Positions 31,960 through 40,284 of a stretch of 47,083 bases of DNA are shown here, one piece after another; the stretch's first letter is position 1, and every line of letters begins with the position of its first letter. Made by a program: the position numbers and the translations under genes. Source of the DNA: an uncultured Oscillospiraceae bacterium (lineage in GTDB: Bacteria > Bacillota > Clostridia > Oscillospirales > Oscillospiraceae); the NCBI GenBank assembly GCA_944386055.1, contig CALWZP010000018.1:1-47083 (forward strand). The letters are read 5' to 3'. The notes below the pieces were generated by a model that had not been told where the DNA came from, ran no database searches, and saw nothing but the letters and a program-made list of their open reading frames with translations.

Positions 31960-33795
31960 ATGGACCGACGGCTGGAGAAGATCCTGCGCAATGTACAAAA
32001 ACCCGCCCGCTACACCGGTGGGGAATACCGGGCGGTGGTAAAGCCGCGGGAACAGGTGGACACCCGTTTTGCGTTCTGTTTTCCGGATACCTATGAGATC
32101 GGCATGTCCAATCTGGGCCTGCGGATCCTCTATGGCGTACTCAACGAGATGGACGGGGTGTGGTGTGAGCGCGTCTTTGCCCCCTGGGGCGACATGGAGG
32201 AAGCGATGCGCCGGGAGGGGATCCCCCTCTACGGCCTGGAGAGCGGAGACCCCATTGCCGAATTTGACATTGTGGGCTTTTCTCTGGGATATGAGATGGC
32301 CTATACCAGTGTGCTCAACATGCTGGATCTGGCCGGGATCCCCCTGCACAGCGAGGAGCGGGACGGCCGCTGGCCTCTGATTGTGGCGGGGGGGACCTGC
32401 GCCTATAACCCGGAGCCTCTGGCTCCCTTTGTGGATGTATTTTCACTGGGGGAGGGAGAGGAGGTCACGGTGGAGACGGTGGAGTGTGTCCGCCGCGGAC
32501 GCCGGGAGGGCTGGAGCCGCCGGGAGCTGCTGTTTCATCTGGCGCAGATCCCCGGTCTATATGTCCCCTCGCTGTACCAGGTAACCTACCGGGAGGATGG
32601 GACGGTAGCGGCGATAACGCCGGAGCCGGGGGTCCCGGCCCTGGTGACAAAGCGCATTGTCCGCGATATGGACAGCGCCTATTTTCCGGTACATACCATT
32701 GTTCCATCCACAGAGATCGTCCACGACCGGGTGATGCTGGAGCTGTTCCGGGGGTGCATCCGGGGCTGCCGGTTTTGCCAGGCGGGCTATGTCTACCGCC
32801 CTGTGCGCTCCAAAAGCCTGAAGACGCTTGCCGCCCAGGGGCGGGCGTCATGCCGGGATTCCGGCTATCAGGAGATGACGCTCTCCTCCCTGTCCACCAG
32901 CGATTATCCGCCTCTGGTAGAGCTGTGCGACGACCTGCTGGAGTACTGCCGCCCCAATCATGTCAGCCTGTCTCTGCCCTCCCTGCGGGCAGACAATTTC
33001 TCCATGGATTTGATGCAGCGGCTGCAGGAGGGGAAAAAAAGCGGGCTGACCTTCGCGCCTGAGGCGGGCACTCAGCGTCTCCGGGACGCCATCAACAAGG
33101 ATGTGACAGAAGAAGACCTGCTTCAATCCTGCCGCACCGCCTTTACCGGAGGGTGGAGCGGGGTGAAGCTGTACTTCATGCTGGGCCTGCCCACGGAGAC
33201 GGACGAGGATGTGCTGGGCATCGCGGAGCTGGCACGAAAGGTCTATCAGACCTGGCGGGAATACACCCCCAACCGCAGCCGCGGAGTGCGCATCACCGTT
33301 TCCACCTCCTGCTTCGTTCCAAAATCCCACACCCCGTTCCAGTGGGAGGCGCAGAACACCATGGAGGAGTATCAGCGCAAGGTGGACCTGCTGCGGGATG
33401 CCCTGCGGCGGGACAAGTCCGTCACCTATAATTGGCATGACCCCCAGACCAGCTTTTTGGAGGCGGTGCTGGCCCGGGGGGACCGGCGGGTGGCCCCGGT
33501 GATCGAGGCCGCCTGGCGGCAGGGGGCAAGGCTGGACTCCTGGAGCGAATATTTCTCCTTCCAGCGCTGGATGGAGGCGTTTCAGGCGTGCGGCGTGGAT
33601 CCGTCTTTTTACGCCCACCGGGCGCGGGCGAAGGATGAGGTGCTCCCATGGGACATGATCTCTGCCGGCGTGCGGAGAGAATTTTTGTGGAAAGAGCGGG
33701 AGCAGTGCTATCGCTCCCAGATCACGCCCAACTGCCGGAAGCAATGTACCGGCTGCGGCGCCAACCGCCTGAACGGAGGTGTGTGCGATGGCTGA
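31960..33795 (+). CDS. TIGR03960-type radical SAM protein with B12-binding-like domain
   Basis: A 611-residue radical SAM enzyme. Order: a B12-binding-like Rossmann domain (about 20-200: FCFPDTYEIGMSNLGLRILYGVLN, DIVGFSLGYEM, LIVAGGTCAYNPEP; no DxHxxG motif is seen), a radical SAM core whose CX3CX2C is Cys266, Cys270, Cys273 in ELFRGCIRGCRFCQAG, a TIM barrel (TFAPEAGTQRLRDAINKDVTEEDLL, VKLYFMLGLPTETDEDV), and a C-terminal cysteine cluster, Cys592, Cys596, Cys599 and Cys609. It is typical of the family named TIGR03960, whose reaction is, to my knowledge, unknown. It overlaps the next gene, its usual TIGR03936 partner, by eight bases. Start: ATG 31960 after GGGAGG. Confidence 0.9.
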   Translation: MDRRLEKILRNVQKPARYTGGEYRAVVKPREQVDTRFAFCFPDTYEIGMSNLGLRILYGVLNEMDGVWCERVFAPWGDMEEAMRREGIPLYGLESGDPIAEFDIVGFSLGYEMAYTSVLNMLDLAGIPLHSEERDGRWPLIVAGGTCAYNPEPLAPFVDVFSLGEGEEVTVETVECVRRGRREGWSRRELLFHLAQIPGLYVPSLYQVTYREDGTVAAITPEPGVPALVTKRIVRDMDSAYFPVHTIVPSTEIVHDRVMLELFRGCIRGCRFCQAGYVYRPVRSKSLKTLAAQGRASCRDSGYQEMTLSSLSTSDYPPLVELCDDLLEYCRPNHVSLSLPSLRADNFSMDLMQRLQEGKKSGLTFAPEAGTQRLRDAINKDVTEEDLLQSCRTAFTGGWSGVKLYFMLGLPTETDEDVLGIAELARKVYQTWREYTPNRSRGVRITVSTSCFVPKSHTPFQWEAQNTMEEYQRKVDLLRDALRRDKSVTYNWHDPQTSFLEAVLARGDRRVAPVIEAAWRQGARLDSWSEYFSFQRWMEAFQACGVDPSFYAHRARAKDEVLPWDMISAGVRREFLWKEREQCYRSQITPNCRKQCTGCGANRLNGGVCDG

Positions 33796-34456
33796 GCACC
33801 GGCTGCTGTTTATCAAGGAGGGACGCGCCTGCTATATCTCTCACCTGGATCTGATGCGCACCTTTCAGCGCGCTTTTTTCCGGGCAGGTATTTCCATCAA
33901 ACACACGGAAGGATTCCACCCGCACGCCTTCATCTCCATCGCGCTGCCTCTTTCCCTGGGGTATGCCAGCCGGTGCGAACTGCTGGAGTTCACCCTTCTG
34001 GACGGAGCGCCGGAGGAAGTGCCGGAGAAATTAAACCCGGTTCTGCCTGAGGGAATCCGGGTCCTGGACTGCTATACCGGCGGCCGCCCCATCAAGGAGC
34101 TGGCCTTTGTAGACTATGAGGTCACCCTGGAGTACCCGGAGGAGAAGGTTATCTCCCAGGCCAAGGCGGCTTTGGAGGAGCTGCTGGGCAGAGAGAGCGT
34201 CATCGTGCGCAAACGCTCCAAAAAGGCCAAGTCCGGCTGGACCGAGGTGGACATCATCCCCCGCATCCGGTCCTGGGCGGTGGAGCGCCGCCCGGGCGCT
34301 CTGGTGCTGGAGGGGGTGCTGGCCGCCCAGAACCCGGGGCTGAACCCAGAGCTGATCTGTGCCGCGCTTCAGCAGGAGCACTCCGACTGCGCCCCCGGCT
34401 TCACCCGTTTTCTCCGCCGGGAAGTGCTGGATGGGGATGGGAAGGCGTTCCGGTAA
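33788..34456 (+). CDS. TIGR03936/DUF2344 radical-SAM-associated protein
   Basis: A 222-residue protein of the DUF2344 family, in many bacteria encoded beside, or fused to, the TIGR03960 radical SAM protein. The start RLLFIKEGRACYISHLDLMRTFQRAFFRAGISIKHTEGFHPHAFISIALPLSLGYASRCELLEF is the family's diagnostic first half: 'SHLDL' and 'FHPHP/A' are conserved. The second half has a variable linker and basic segment, RKRSKKAKSGWTEVDI. The function is unknown. Start: ATG 33788 behind GGAGGTG (33775-33781); a GTG at 33779 is too close to that site. In many Clostridia rng and rplU follow; here rplS does, after a 240-base gap. Confidence 0.9.
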   Translation: MAEHRLLFIKEGRACYISHLDLMRTFQRAFFRAGISIKHTEGFHPHAFISIALPLSLGYASRCELLEFTLLDGAPEEVPEKLNPVLPEGIRVLDCYTGGRPIKELAFVDYEVTLEYPEEKVISQAKAALEELLGRESVIVRKRSKKAKSGWTEVDIIPRIRSWAVERRPGALVLEGVLAAQNPGLNPELICAALQQEHSDCAPGFTRFLRREVLDGDGKAFR

Positions 34457-34486
34457 AAACCTGAGAGAGAACGGTGAGGAAACGGC

Positions 34487-34563
34487 AAAAAAACGGAAAA
34501 ACACCAGGACCTGAAAAAATTCTGAGAAAAACCTGGGAAAAAACCGGCAAAAAATCGAGAAAA
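34487..34563 (+). other. Phased A-tracts upstream of the rplS promoter
   Basis: Seven runs of 4-7 A lie at 34487-34493, 34497-34501, 34514-34519, 34527-34531, 34538-34543, 34549-34554 and 34560-34563. The centres of the last five are 12.5, 11.5, 11 and 10 bases apart, near one helical turn, which would bend the DNA. They end four bases before the rplS -35 and may act as an UP-like element. Confidence 0.6.
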
Positions 34564-34566
34564 CTC

Positions 34567-34595
34567 TTGCGGCCGGAAAAGAATTGTGATAACAT
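34567..34595 (+). promoter_or_regulatory. Promoter of rplS
   Basis: TTGCGG (34567-34572), 17 bases, TAACAT (34590-34595). The string AAAACTCTTGCG around the -35 is identical to that of rpsB. RNA would start near 34602, giving a leader of about 95 bases. Confidence 0.6.
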
Positions 34596-34604
34596 ACCAT
34601 AGTC

Positions 34605-34694
34605 TCAATAAAGGGTGGTCCTCTGGGCAGGCTGCGGGAGAGCGCCGCGGCATGGATCTGTGCCATGAACGCCTATAAACTTAGGAGGAAAGAA
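34605..34694 (+). promoter_or_regulatory. Structured leader of rplS with mini-ORF and start-site mimic
   Basis: The leader can fold GCTGCGG (34631-34637) against CCGCGGC (34645-34651) and CATGG against CCATG (34651-34655 with 34663-34667). An ATG at 34652 begins an 8-codon frame (MDLCHERL, TAA at 34676-34678). Its first nine bases, ATGGATCTG, are repeated as the start of rplS. Rfam has an L19 leader family in Firmicutes; whether this one fits it needs a covariance search. The gene's AGGAGGAA lies at 34683-34690. Confidence 0.4.
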
Positions 34695-34696
34695 AC

Positions 34697-35038
<342 letters not shown>

Positions 35039-35050
35039 TCCGCCAAGGGG

Positions 35051-35083
35051 AACGGGAGGTGTCGCAAGACACCTCCCGTTTTG
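35051..35083 (+). terminator. Intrinsic terminator after rplS
   Basis: A perfect 13-base-pair stem, AACGGGAGGTGTC (35051-35063) with GACACCTCCCGTT (35068-35080), with loop GCAA and a short T tail TTTTG. It makes rplS a single-gene unit. Confidence 0.9.
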
Positions 35084-35101
35084 CATGGAATGGAAAGGAC
35101 C

Positions 35102-35130
35102 TGTTCAGCAGGGGGATGCTGTGGTATAAT
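35102..35130 (+). promoter_or_regulatory. Extended -10 promoter of ylqF
   Basis: TGGTATAAT (35122-35130) is an extended -10; the base 17 positions upstream begins TGTTCA (35102-35107), a poor -35. The ylqF start is 60 bases on. Confidence 0.6.
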
Positions 35131-35192
35131 ATCAAAAACGATCCCCCAATGCCGGAAAAGCAGAGGACCGTGAAAGGAACAGGAGGGACCCC

Positions 35193-36092
35193 ATGGACAT
35201 ACAATGGTTTCCCGGGCACATGACCAAAACCCGGCGCCAGATGGCCGAGGATATGAGGCTGGTGGACCTGGTGGCGGAGGTCATTGACGCCCGCATCCCC
35301 ATCTCCAGCCGGAATCCTGATTTGGATGAACTCACCGCCGGAAAGCCCCGGCTGATCATATTCAACAGGGCAGACCAGGCGGACCCGGAGATGAACCGCC
35401 GCTGGGCGGAATGGTTCCGCGGAGCAGGCCTGGCCGTGTTGGAGACTGACGCCAAGTCCGGGGCGGGGGTAAACCGCTTTTCCGCCGCCGCCCGGGAGCT
35501 GCTGCGGGAAAAGCTGGCGGAGTATGCCCGCAAGGGACAGACGGGCCGGCCCGTTCGTGCCATGGTGGTGGGGGTGCCCAATGTGGGAAAGTCCACCTTC
35601 ATCAACAAGGTGGCCCGGCGTAAATCTGCCAAAGCCGGGGACCGCCCGGGCGTCACCCGGGGAAAACAGTGGATCACGGTGGACGCAGGGCTGGCCCTGC
35701 TGGATACCCCCGGGATCCTCTGGCCTAAATTTGAGGACCCTACTACCGGACTTCATCTGGCCTACACCGGAGCGGTGAAGGATGAGATCATGGACATCGA
35801 GACGCTGGCCTGCCACCTGATGGCCCTGCTGGGGGAGCGGTACCCCCAGGCGGTGCTGGAGGGCTACAAGCTGCCCAAGCTGCCCGCCCGTGCAGAGGGG
35901 GAGAACGAGGTGGCCTGGGGCTATCGCCTTCTGGAGGCGGCCGCTGGAAAGCGGGGCATGCGCATCTCCGGCGGCGAGCTGGATACCCTGCGCATGGCCA
36001 GGACCCTCTTGGATGAATATCGATCGGGAAAGCTTGGACGCTTTACATTAGAGAGACCGGAGGAGCTGGGTGGAAACGATGGAGGAAATTGA
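35193..36092 (+). CDS. ylqF: Ribosome biogenesis GTPase YlqF/RbgA
   Basis: RbgA is a late 50S assembly GTPase, needed in B. subtilis for L16, L27 and L36 incorporation. The 299 residues have the circularly permuted G-motif order that defines the family: WFPGHMTKTRR at the start, G4 as FNRADQAD (about 56-62), then the P-loop GVPNVGKSTF (about 127-136), the G2/G3 segment with LLDTPGILWPKFEDP, and a C-terminal helical domain. GGAGGGACCCC precedes the ATG. It leads a six-gene series ending at 40167, in which genes overlap by bases to 23 bases or lie within about 12 bases of each other. Confidence 0.97.
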   Translation: MDIQWFPGHMTKTRRQMAEDMRLVDLVAEVIDARIPISSRNPDLDELTAGKPRLIIFNRADQADPEMNRRWAEWFRGAGLAVLETDAKSGAGVNRFSAAARELLREKLAEYARKGQTGRPVRAMVVGVPNVGKSTFINKVARRKSAKAGDRPGVTRGKQWITVDAGLALLDTPGILWPKFEDPTTGLHLAYTGAVKDEIMDIETLACHLMALLGERYPQAVLEGYKLPKLPARAEGENEVAWGYRLLEAAAGKRGMRISGGELDTLRMARTLLDEYRSGKLGRFTLERPEELGGNDGGN

Positions 36093-36693
36093 CCAGTGGA
36101 GGATCGAACGGGAGTGCCGGGAGCAGGGCTATTCTGTGATCTGCGGCTGCGATGAGGCGGGGGCGGGACCGCTGGCGGGGCCGGTATATGCCGCCGCAGT
36201 GATCCTGCCGCCGGAGCTGGAGATCCCCGGGCTCACCGATTCCAAAAAACTGTCCGAGAAAAAGCGGGAGTCGCTGTTCCCGGTCATCCAGGCACAGGCA
36301 GTGGACTGGTCCGTTGCATGGGTGGGGGCAGAGGAGATCGATGAGATCGACATCCTCAATGCCCGGATGAAAGCCATGCAGCTGGCCATCGAAGGTCTGA
36401 AGGTTAAACCGGACCTGGTTCTTGTCGACGGCAATCGGGACCACGGCAGCCGGTATGCCGTCACGGCGCCCCACATCACCGTGGTAAAGGGGGATCTGCT
36501 CAGCGCCAGCATCGCCGCGGCCTCCGTTCTGGCCAAGGTGAGCCGGGACCGGTATATGCTGGAGCTGGACCGGCTCTATCCGCAATATCAGTTCGCGAAA
36601 CACAAGGGGTACGGCACCGCGCTGCATTACCAGCTGCTGCGGCAGTACGGCCCCAGCCCGGTCCACCGCCGGACCTTCCTGAAAAAGCTGTGA
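36070..36693 (+). CDS. rnhB: Ribonuclease HII
   Basis: RNase HII cuts RNA in RNA-DNA hybrids, including single misinserted ribonucleotides. The 207-residue protein has the catalytic Asp28 and Glu29 in GCDEAGAGPLAGPVYAAAVI, TDSKKLSEKKRE, a third Asp in LVDGNRD and the last in SVLAKVSRDRYM, then HKGYGTALH. GTG 36070 was chosen because GGAGG (36059-36063) ends 6 bases before; ATG 36079 is the alternative. Its start overlaps ylqF by 23 bases, and yraN begins within its stop. The ylqF-rnhB link is common in Firmicutes. Confidence 0.96.
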   Translation: METMEEIDQWRIERECREQGYSVICGCDEAGAGPLAGPVYAAAVILPPELEIPGLTDSKKLSEKKRESLFPVIQAQAVDWSVAWVGAEEIDEIDILNARMKAMQLAIEGLKVKPDLVLVDGNRDHGSRYAVTAPHITVVKGDLLSASIAAASVLAKVSRDRYMLELDRLYPQYQFAKHKGYGTALHYQLLRQYGPSPVHRRTFLKKL

Positions 36694-37058
36694 GCGGGCC
36701 GCAGAGCCGCCTTCTGGGGCGGTGGGGAGAGGCGCTGGTGGCCGACGACCTGCGCCGGAAGGGCTGGACCATCCAGGCGGCGGGCTGGACCTGCCGTTTT
36801 GGGGAGTTGGACCTGGTGGCCAGCCGCCGGGGCGTACTGGCTTTTGTGGAGGTAAAGCTGCGCCGCTCCAGCCGGTTCGCGGCTCCCCGGGAGTTTGTGG
36901 ACCGGGGGAAGCAGGAGCGGCTGCGGCTGACGGCGGAGCTTTACCTGGCGGAGCATCCTACCGATCTGCAGCCCCGCTTCGATGTGGTGGAGGTGTATGC
37001 CCCACAGGGGACAGACACCCCGCATCCGGTCCTGCGCTATTTTGAGAACGCATTTTGA
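36690..37058 (+). CDS. yraN: YraN/UPF0102 family endonuclease-like protein
   Basis: A small protein of the Holliday-junction-resolvase-like endonuclease fold: 122 residues with LGRWGEALVADDLRRKGWTIQAAGWTCRFGELDLVASRRGVLAFVEVKLRRSSRF. The E-(x)-D...E-V-K pattern (GELDLV, FVEVK) is the nuclease active site of this fold. The biological role of YraN is unsettled. GTG 36690 overlaps the rnhB stop by four bases. It often follows rnhB in Clostridia. Confidence 0.95.
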   Translation: MSGPQSRLLGRWGEALVADDLRRKGWTIQAAGWTCRFGELDLVASRRGVLAFVEVKLRRSSRFAAPREFVDRGKQERLRLTAELYLAEHPTDLQPRFDVVEVYAPQGTDTPHPVLRYFENAF

Positions 37059-37070
37059 AAGGGGAGCGGT

Positions 37071-38006
37071 ATGGAGCTGTTTGACGCGCACTGTGATACC
37101 CTGTCCCGCTGCCTGGCGGTTGGGGAGGGACTTTGGGAGAACACCGGCCACCTGGACCTGCGGCGGACTGCGGGATTTTTTCCCTATGCCCAGATCTTTG
37201 CCATCTTTGCCGATGAGGACGAGGTGGGCGAAGCGGGGCTGCGCCGCAGTTTTCGGGCGCAGGCTGACTTTTTTCGCCGGGAAATGGAGAAACATCGTGA
37301 TAAGATCGTCCTGTGCCGCTCCGGGGAGGAAATCACAGCGGCCCATCGCTCCGGCCGTGCAGCGGCACTGCTGTCTGTGGAGGGAGGCGAACTGCTGGAC
37401 TGTGATCCGGCGAAGCTGGAGGAGGCGTGGCGCATAGGCGTGCGGGCGGTAAATCTGACCTGGAATCACGCAAACGCCCTCAGCGGCAGCCATTGCGACC
37501 GCCCGGAGCAGGGCCTTACGCGCCGGGGAAGCGCCTTTGTCCGCCGGATGGAGGAGCTGGGGATGCTGGTGGATGTGTCCCATCTTTCCGACCCGGGCTT
37601 TTGGGATGTCGTGGAGCAGACGGCCGGCCCAATCCTGGCCTCCCACTCCAACGCCAGAGCGGTATTTTTTCACACCAGAAACTTGACTGACAGGCAGATT
37701 ACTGCCATAATAGACAGAAAAGGGGTCATCGGTCTGAATTTGTTTCCCGACTTTTTGGGGGAGGGAGCGGACCTGGACACGGTGATCGCCCATTTGGAGC
37801 ACATGCTGGCCCTGGGCGGAGCGGAGACGGTAGCGCTGGGCGGGGACTGGGACGGTGTGGACCGTCTGCCCCGTGGAGTGCGGGACATCCGGGATGCCGA
37901 GGAGCTGCGGGAGCGGCTGCTGCAGAGAAACTATGCAGAATCGCTGGTCAGAGACCTGTTTTATTCCAATATGATGAGGATCGTGAGTGAGAAATGCAGT
38001 ACATAA
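37071..38006 (+). CDS. Membrane dipeptidase family (M19) peptidase
   Basis: A zinc dipeptidase of the M19 family: 311 residues, with the first metal pair in FDAHCDTL (HxD), the bridging Glu in LLSVEGGELL, the later His residues in VDVSHLSDPGFWDVV and ILASHSNARAVF, and an end with ALGGDWDGV. It probably cleaves dipeptides, perhaps of D-amino acids, as bacterial members do; no signal peptide is visible, so it acts in the cytoplasm. GGGGAGCGGT precedes the ATG, 12 bases after yraN; the 3' end overlaps thrC by 13 bases. Confidence 0.9.
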   Translation: MELFDAHCDTLSRCLAVGEGLWENTGHLDLRRTAGFFPYAQIFAIFADEDEVGEAGLRRSFRAQADFFRREMEKHRDKIVLCRSGEEITAAHRSGRAAALLSVEGGELLDCDPAKLEEAWRIGVRAVNLTWNHANALSGSHCDRPEQGLTRRGSAFVRRMEELGMLVDVSHLSDPGFWDVVEQTAGPILASHSNARAVFFHTRNLTDRQITAIIDRKGVIGLNLFPDFLGEGADLDTVIAHLEHMLALGGAETVALGGDWDGVDRLPRGVRDIRDAEELRERLLQRNYAESLVRDLFYSNMMRIVSEKCST

Positions 38007-39481
38007 GCACAAGAGACAAGAGCAAGGAGTACTCCGCCGCCCAGGCCATCGTCCAGGGCCTGGCACCGGACGGCGGTCTGCTGACCCCGGCCTATCTGCC
38101 CAAGCTGCCCGGTCATGCCATCGCCGAGCTGGCAGAGATGTCCTATCAGCAGCGGGCGGTCTATGTGATGAACCTCTTTTTGGAGGAGTATTCCGTCAAG
38201 GAACTGACCGAGTATGCAGTGCACGCTTACGGGCCTCAAAAATTCGACACTGAGTTGGTGGTTCCAGTCCGTCAGGTGGATCAGAACACCTATGCTCTGG
38301 AGCTGTGGCACGGCCCCACCTGTGCATTCAAGGATCTGGCGCTGCAGATGCTGCCCCATCTCCTGTCCGGAGCGCTTGGAAAGACCGAAGAGGGGCGGGA
38401 CGCCTGCATCCTGGTGGCCACATCGGGGGATACAGGCAAAGGCGCGCTGGAGGGGTTCCGGGATGTACCCCGCACCAAGATCCTGGTGTTTTACCCCAAG
38501 GACGGCGTGGCCGCCATGCAGGAGCTGCAGATGCGCACCCAGCAGGGGGACAATGTGGGCGTGTGCGCGGTGGAGGGCAACTTTGACGATGCCCAGACCG
38601 GCGTGAAAAAGATGTTCTCCGACCCCGCCCTGCGGGAACAGCTGGACCAGCGGGGATATTTCTTCTCCTCGGCCAATTCCATCAACTGGGGAAGAGTACT
38701 GCCTCAGATCGTGTATTATATCTCCGCCTATTGCGACTTGGTGAAATCAGGGGCCCTGGTCAACGGAGAGGCGCTGAATATCTGCGTGCCCACCGGAAAC
38801 TTCGGCAATATCCTGGCCGCCTATTACGCCAAACAGATGGGGGTGCCCCTGGGGAAACTGATCTGCGCGTCAAACCGCAACAATGTCCTCACTGATTTCC
38901 TCACCACAGGGGTGTATGACCGCAACCGGCCATTCTATACCACACGCTCGCCCTCTATGGATATCCTCATCTCCAGCAATCTGGAGCGGCTGCTCTTCTC
39001 CATGACGGGCAGCGACGACGAACAGGTGGCGGAGTATATGCGCCAGCTGCAGGAGACCGGCCGCTATGAAGTCGGCGAGGCGGTGAAGTCCCGGCTGCAG
39101 AAGCACTTTGCCGCAGGCTTCTGCGACGACGAGCGGACGCTTCTGGAGATTGAACGGATCTGGAAGGAAAAGAACTATCTTGCGGATCCCCATACCGCGG
39201 TGGCCTTCTCCGTTCTGGAGGAATACCGCGCCGCTTCAGGGGATGACACACCGACGCTGGTGGCCTCTACCGCCAGTCCTTTCAAATTCTGTGACAGCGT
39301 GCTCACCGCCCTTGGGATCACGCAGCAGGCACAGGGCACCGATATCATGGATCAGCTGTCCCATGAGACAGGGTGCCCCGTCCCGGCGCCGCTGGCCGCA
39401 CTGAAGGACAAGCCCATCCGCTTCAGCCAGAGCACCTGTAAGGAGCACATGGCGGACCGGGTTCTGGAGTTCCTCTCCTGA
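37994..39481 (+). CDS. thrC: Threonine synthase
   Basis: ThrC converts O-phosphohomoserine to threonine with PLP. The 495-residue enzyme is of the long type, beginning MQYISTRDKSKEYSAAQAIVQGLAPDGGLLTPAYLP. The PLP lysine is Lys113 in WHGPTCAFKDLALQ. SGDTGKGALEGF is the phosphate-binding loop, SANSINWGRVLPQIVYY and VPTGNFGNILAAYYAKQMG follow. The ATG lies inside the end of the dipeptidase gene. No other threonine genes (hom, thrB) are near, so regulation by threonine is not visible. Confidence 0.97.
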   Translation: MQYISTRDKSKEYSAAQAIVQGLAPDGGLLTPAYLPKLPGHAIAELAEMSYQQRAVYVMNLFLEEYSVKELTEYAVHAYGPQKFDTELVVPVRQVDQNTYALELWHGPTCAFKDLALQMLPHLLSGALGKTEEGRDACILVATSGDTGKGALEGFRDVPRTKILVFYPKDGVAAMQELQMRTQQGDNVGVCAVEGNFDDAQTGVKKMFSDPALREQLDQRGYFFSSANSINWGRVLPQIVYYISAYCDLVKSGALVNGEALNICVPTGNFGNILAAYYAKQMGVPLGKLICASNRNNVLTDFLTTGVYDRNRPFYTTRSPSMDILISSNLERLLFSMTGSDDEQVAEYMRQLQETGRYEVGEAVKSRLQKHFAAGFCDDERTLLEIERIWKEKNYLADPHTAVAFSVLEEYRAASGDDTPTLVASTASPFKFCDSVLTALGITQQAQGTDIMDQLSHETGCPVPAPLAALKDKPIRFSQSTCKEHMADRVLEFLS

Positions 39482-40167
39482 TGGCACTGTACGCCTTGGG
39501 GGACACCCATCTGTCCCTGGGGACCGAGAAGCCCATGGATGTCTTCGGCGGCGCCTGGACCGGCTATGTGGAAAAGCTGCGCCAGGGGATGTCGGTGCTG
39601 CGGGAGGAGGACACCATCGTCTTGTGCGGCGACCTGTCCTGGGGGATGAGTCTGCCCCAGGCAAGAGAGGACTTCGCCTTTCTGGCCGCTTTTCCGGGGC
39701 GCAAGCTGCTGCTGAAGGGGAACCACGACTACTGGTGGACCACTGCGGCGAAAATGACACGGTTTTTTCAGGAGAACGGCTTCGAGGGGTTTGAACTGCT
39801 GCACAACAACTGTGCCCTTTATGGTGAGGTTGCCCTGTGCGGGACCCGGGGCTGGTTTTATGAGGAGGACCGGGGCGGGCATGACGAAAAGGTCTTCCGA
39901 AGGGAGCTGATCCGGCTGGAGACCTCGCTCCAGATGGCGGGAGACCGGGAGAAGTACTGCTTCCTTCACTATCCGCCCTGCTATGAAGGATATCGCTGCC
40001 CTGAGATCATGGAGCTGCTGGAGCGCTATGGCGTGACGCGCTGCTATTACGGCCATCTCCACGGCGCCAGCCACCGTCTGTCCGTGCAGGGGATGGTGGG
40101 CTCAGTCTGCTATCGCATGGTTTCCGCTGATTATCTGAATTTTCGGCCGGAAAAAATTTGTGATTAG
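39481..40167 (+). CDS. Metallophosphoesterase (calcineurin-like)
   Basis: A 228-residue phosphoesterase: ALGDTHLSLG, VLCGDLSWGMSLPQ, LLLKGNHDYWW, FLHYPPCYEG and YYGHLHGAS are the five metal-binding blocks. It is of the small clostridial 'serine/threonine phosphatase-like' type; the substrate is unknown. It shares one base with thrC (TGATG) and is the last gene of the series begun by ylqF. About 50 bases further lies the tig promoter; no terminator is seen between. Confidence 0.92.
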   Translation: MALYALGDTHLSLGTEKPMDVFGGAWTGYVEKLRQGMSVLREEDTIVLCGDLSWGMSLPQAREDFAFLAAFPGRKLLLKGNHDYWWTTAAKMTRFFQENGFEGFELLHNNCALYGEVALCGTRGWFYEEDRGGHDEKVFRRELIRLETSLQMAGDREKYCFLHYPPCYEGYRCPEIMELLERYGVTRCYYGHLHGASHRLSVQGMVGSVCYRMVSADYLNFRPEKICD

Positions 40168-40179
40168 GGAAAAAAAGTC

Positions 40180-40208
40180 TGGTATTTCAATTGGTTTTCT
40201 GATAGAAT
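40180..40208 (+). promoter_or_regulatory. Extended -10 promoter of tig
   Basis: TGATAGAAT (40200-40208) forms an extended -10 (TAGAAT with TGn). The matching -35 position 17 bases upstream is TGGTAT, weak. Transcription would start near 40215. Confidence 0.5.
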
Positions 40209-40228
40209 AGCACGGATGAAGATAACAA

Positions 40229-40268
40229 GGCGCCCGGCATGGCGGCCCCGCGGGCCGTCAGGTGCGCC
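40229..40268 (+). promoter_or_regulatory. Hairpin in the tig leader
   Basis: TGGCGGCCC (40240-40248) pairs with GGGCCGTCA (40252-40260), loop CGC, and is enclosed by GGCGC (40229-40233) with GCGCC (40264-40268). It stands just upstream of the AGGAGGAA site (40272-40279) and might influence translation of tig. Confidence 0.5.
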
Positions 40269-40284
40269 GACAGGAGGAAAGAGC

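Noticed and set aside
40216-40284. In-frame ATG giving trigger factor a 23-residue Arg/Pro-rich N-terminal extension.
   Set aside because: It starts at about the transcription start, has no ribosome binding site, and the family begins just after the AGGAGGAA-preceded ATG 40285.
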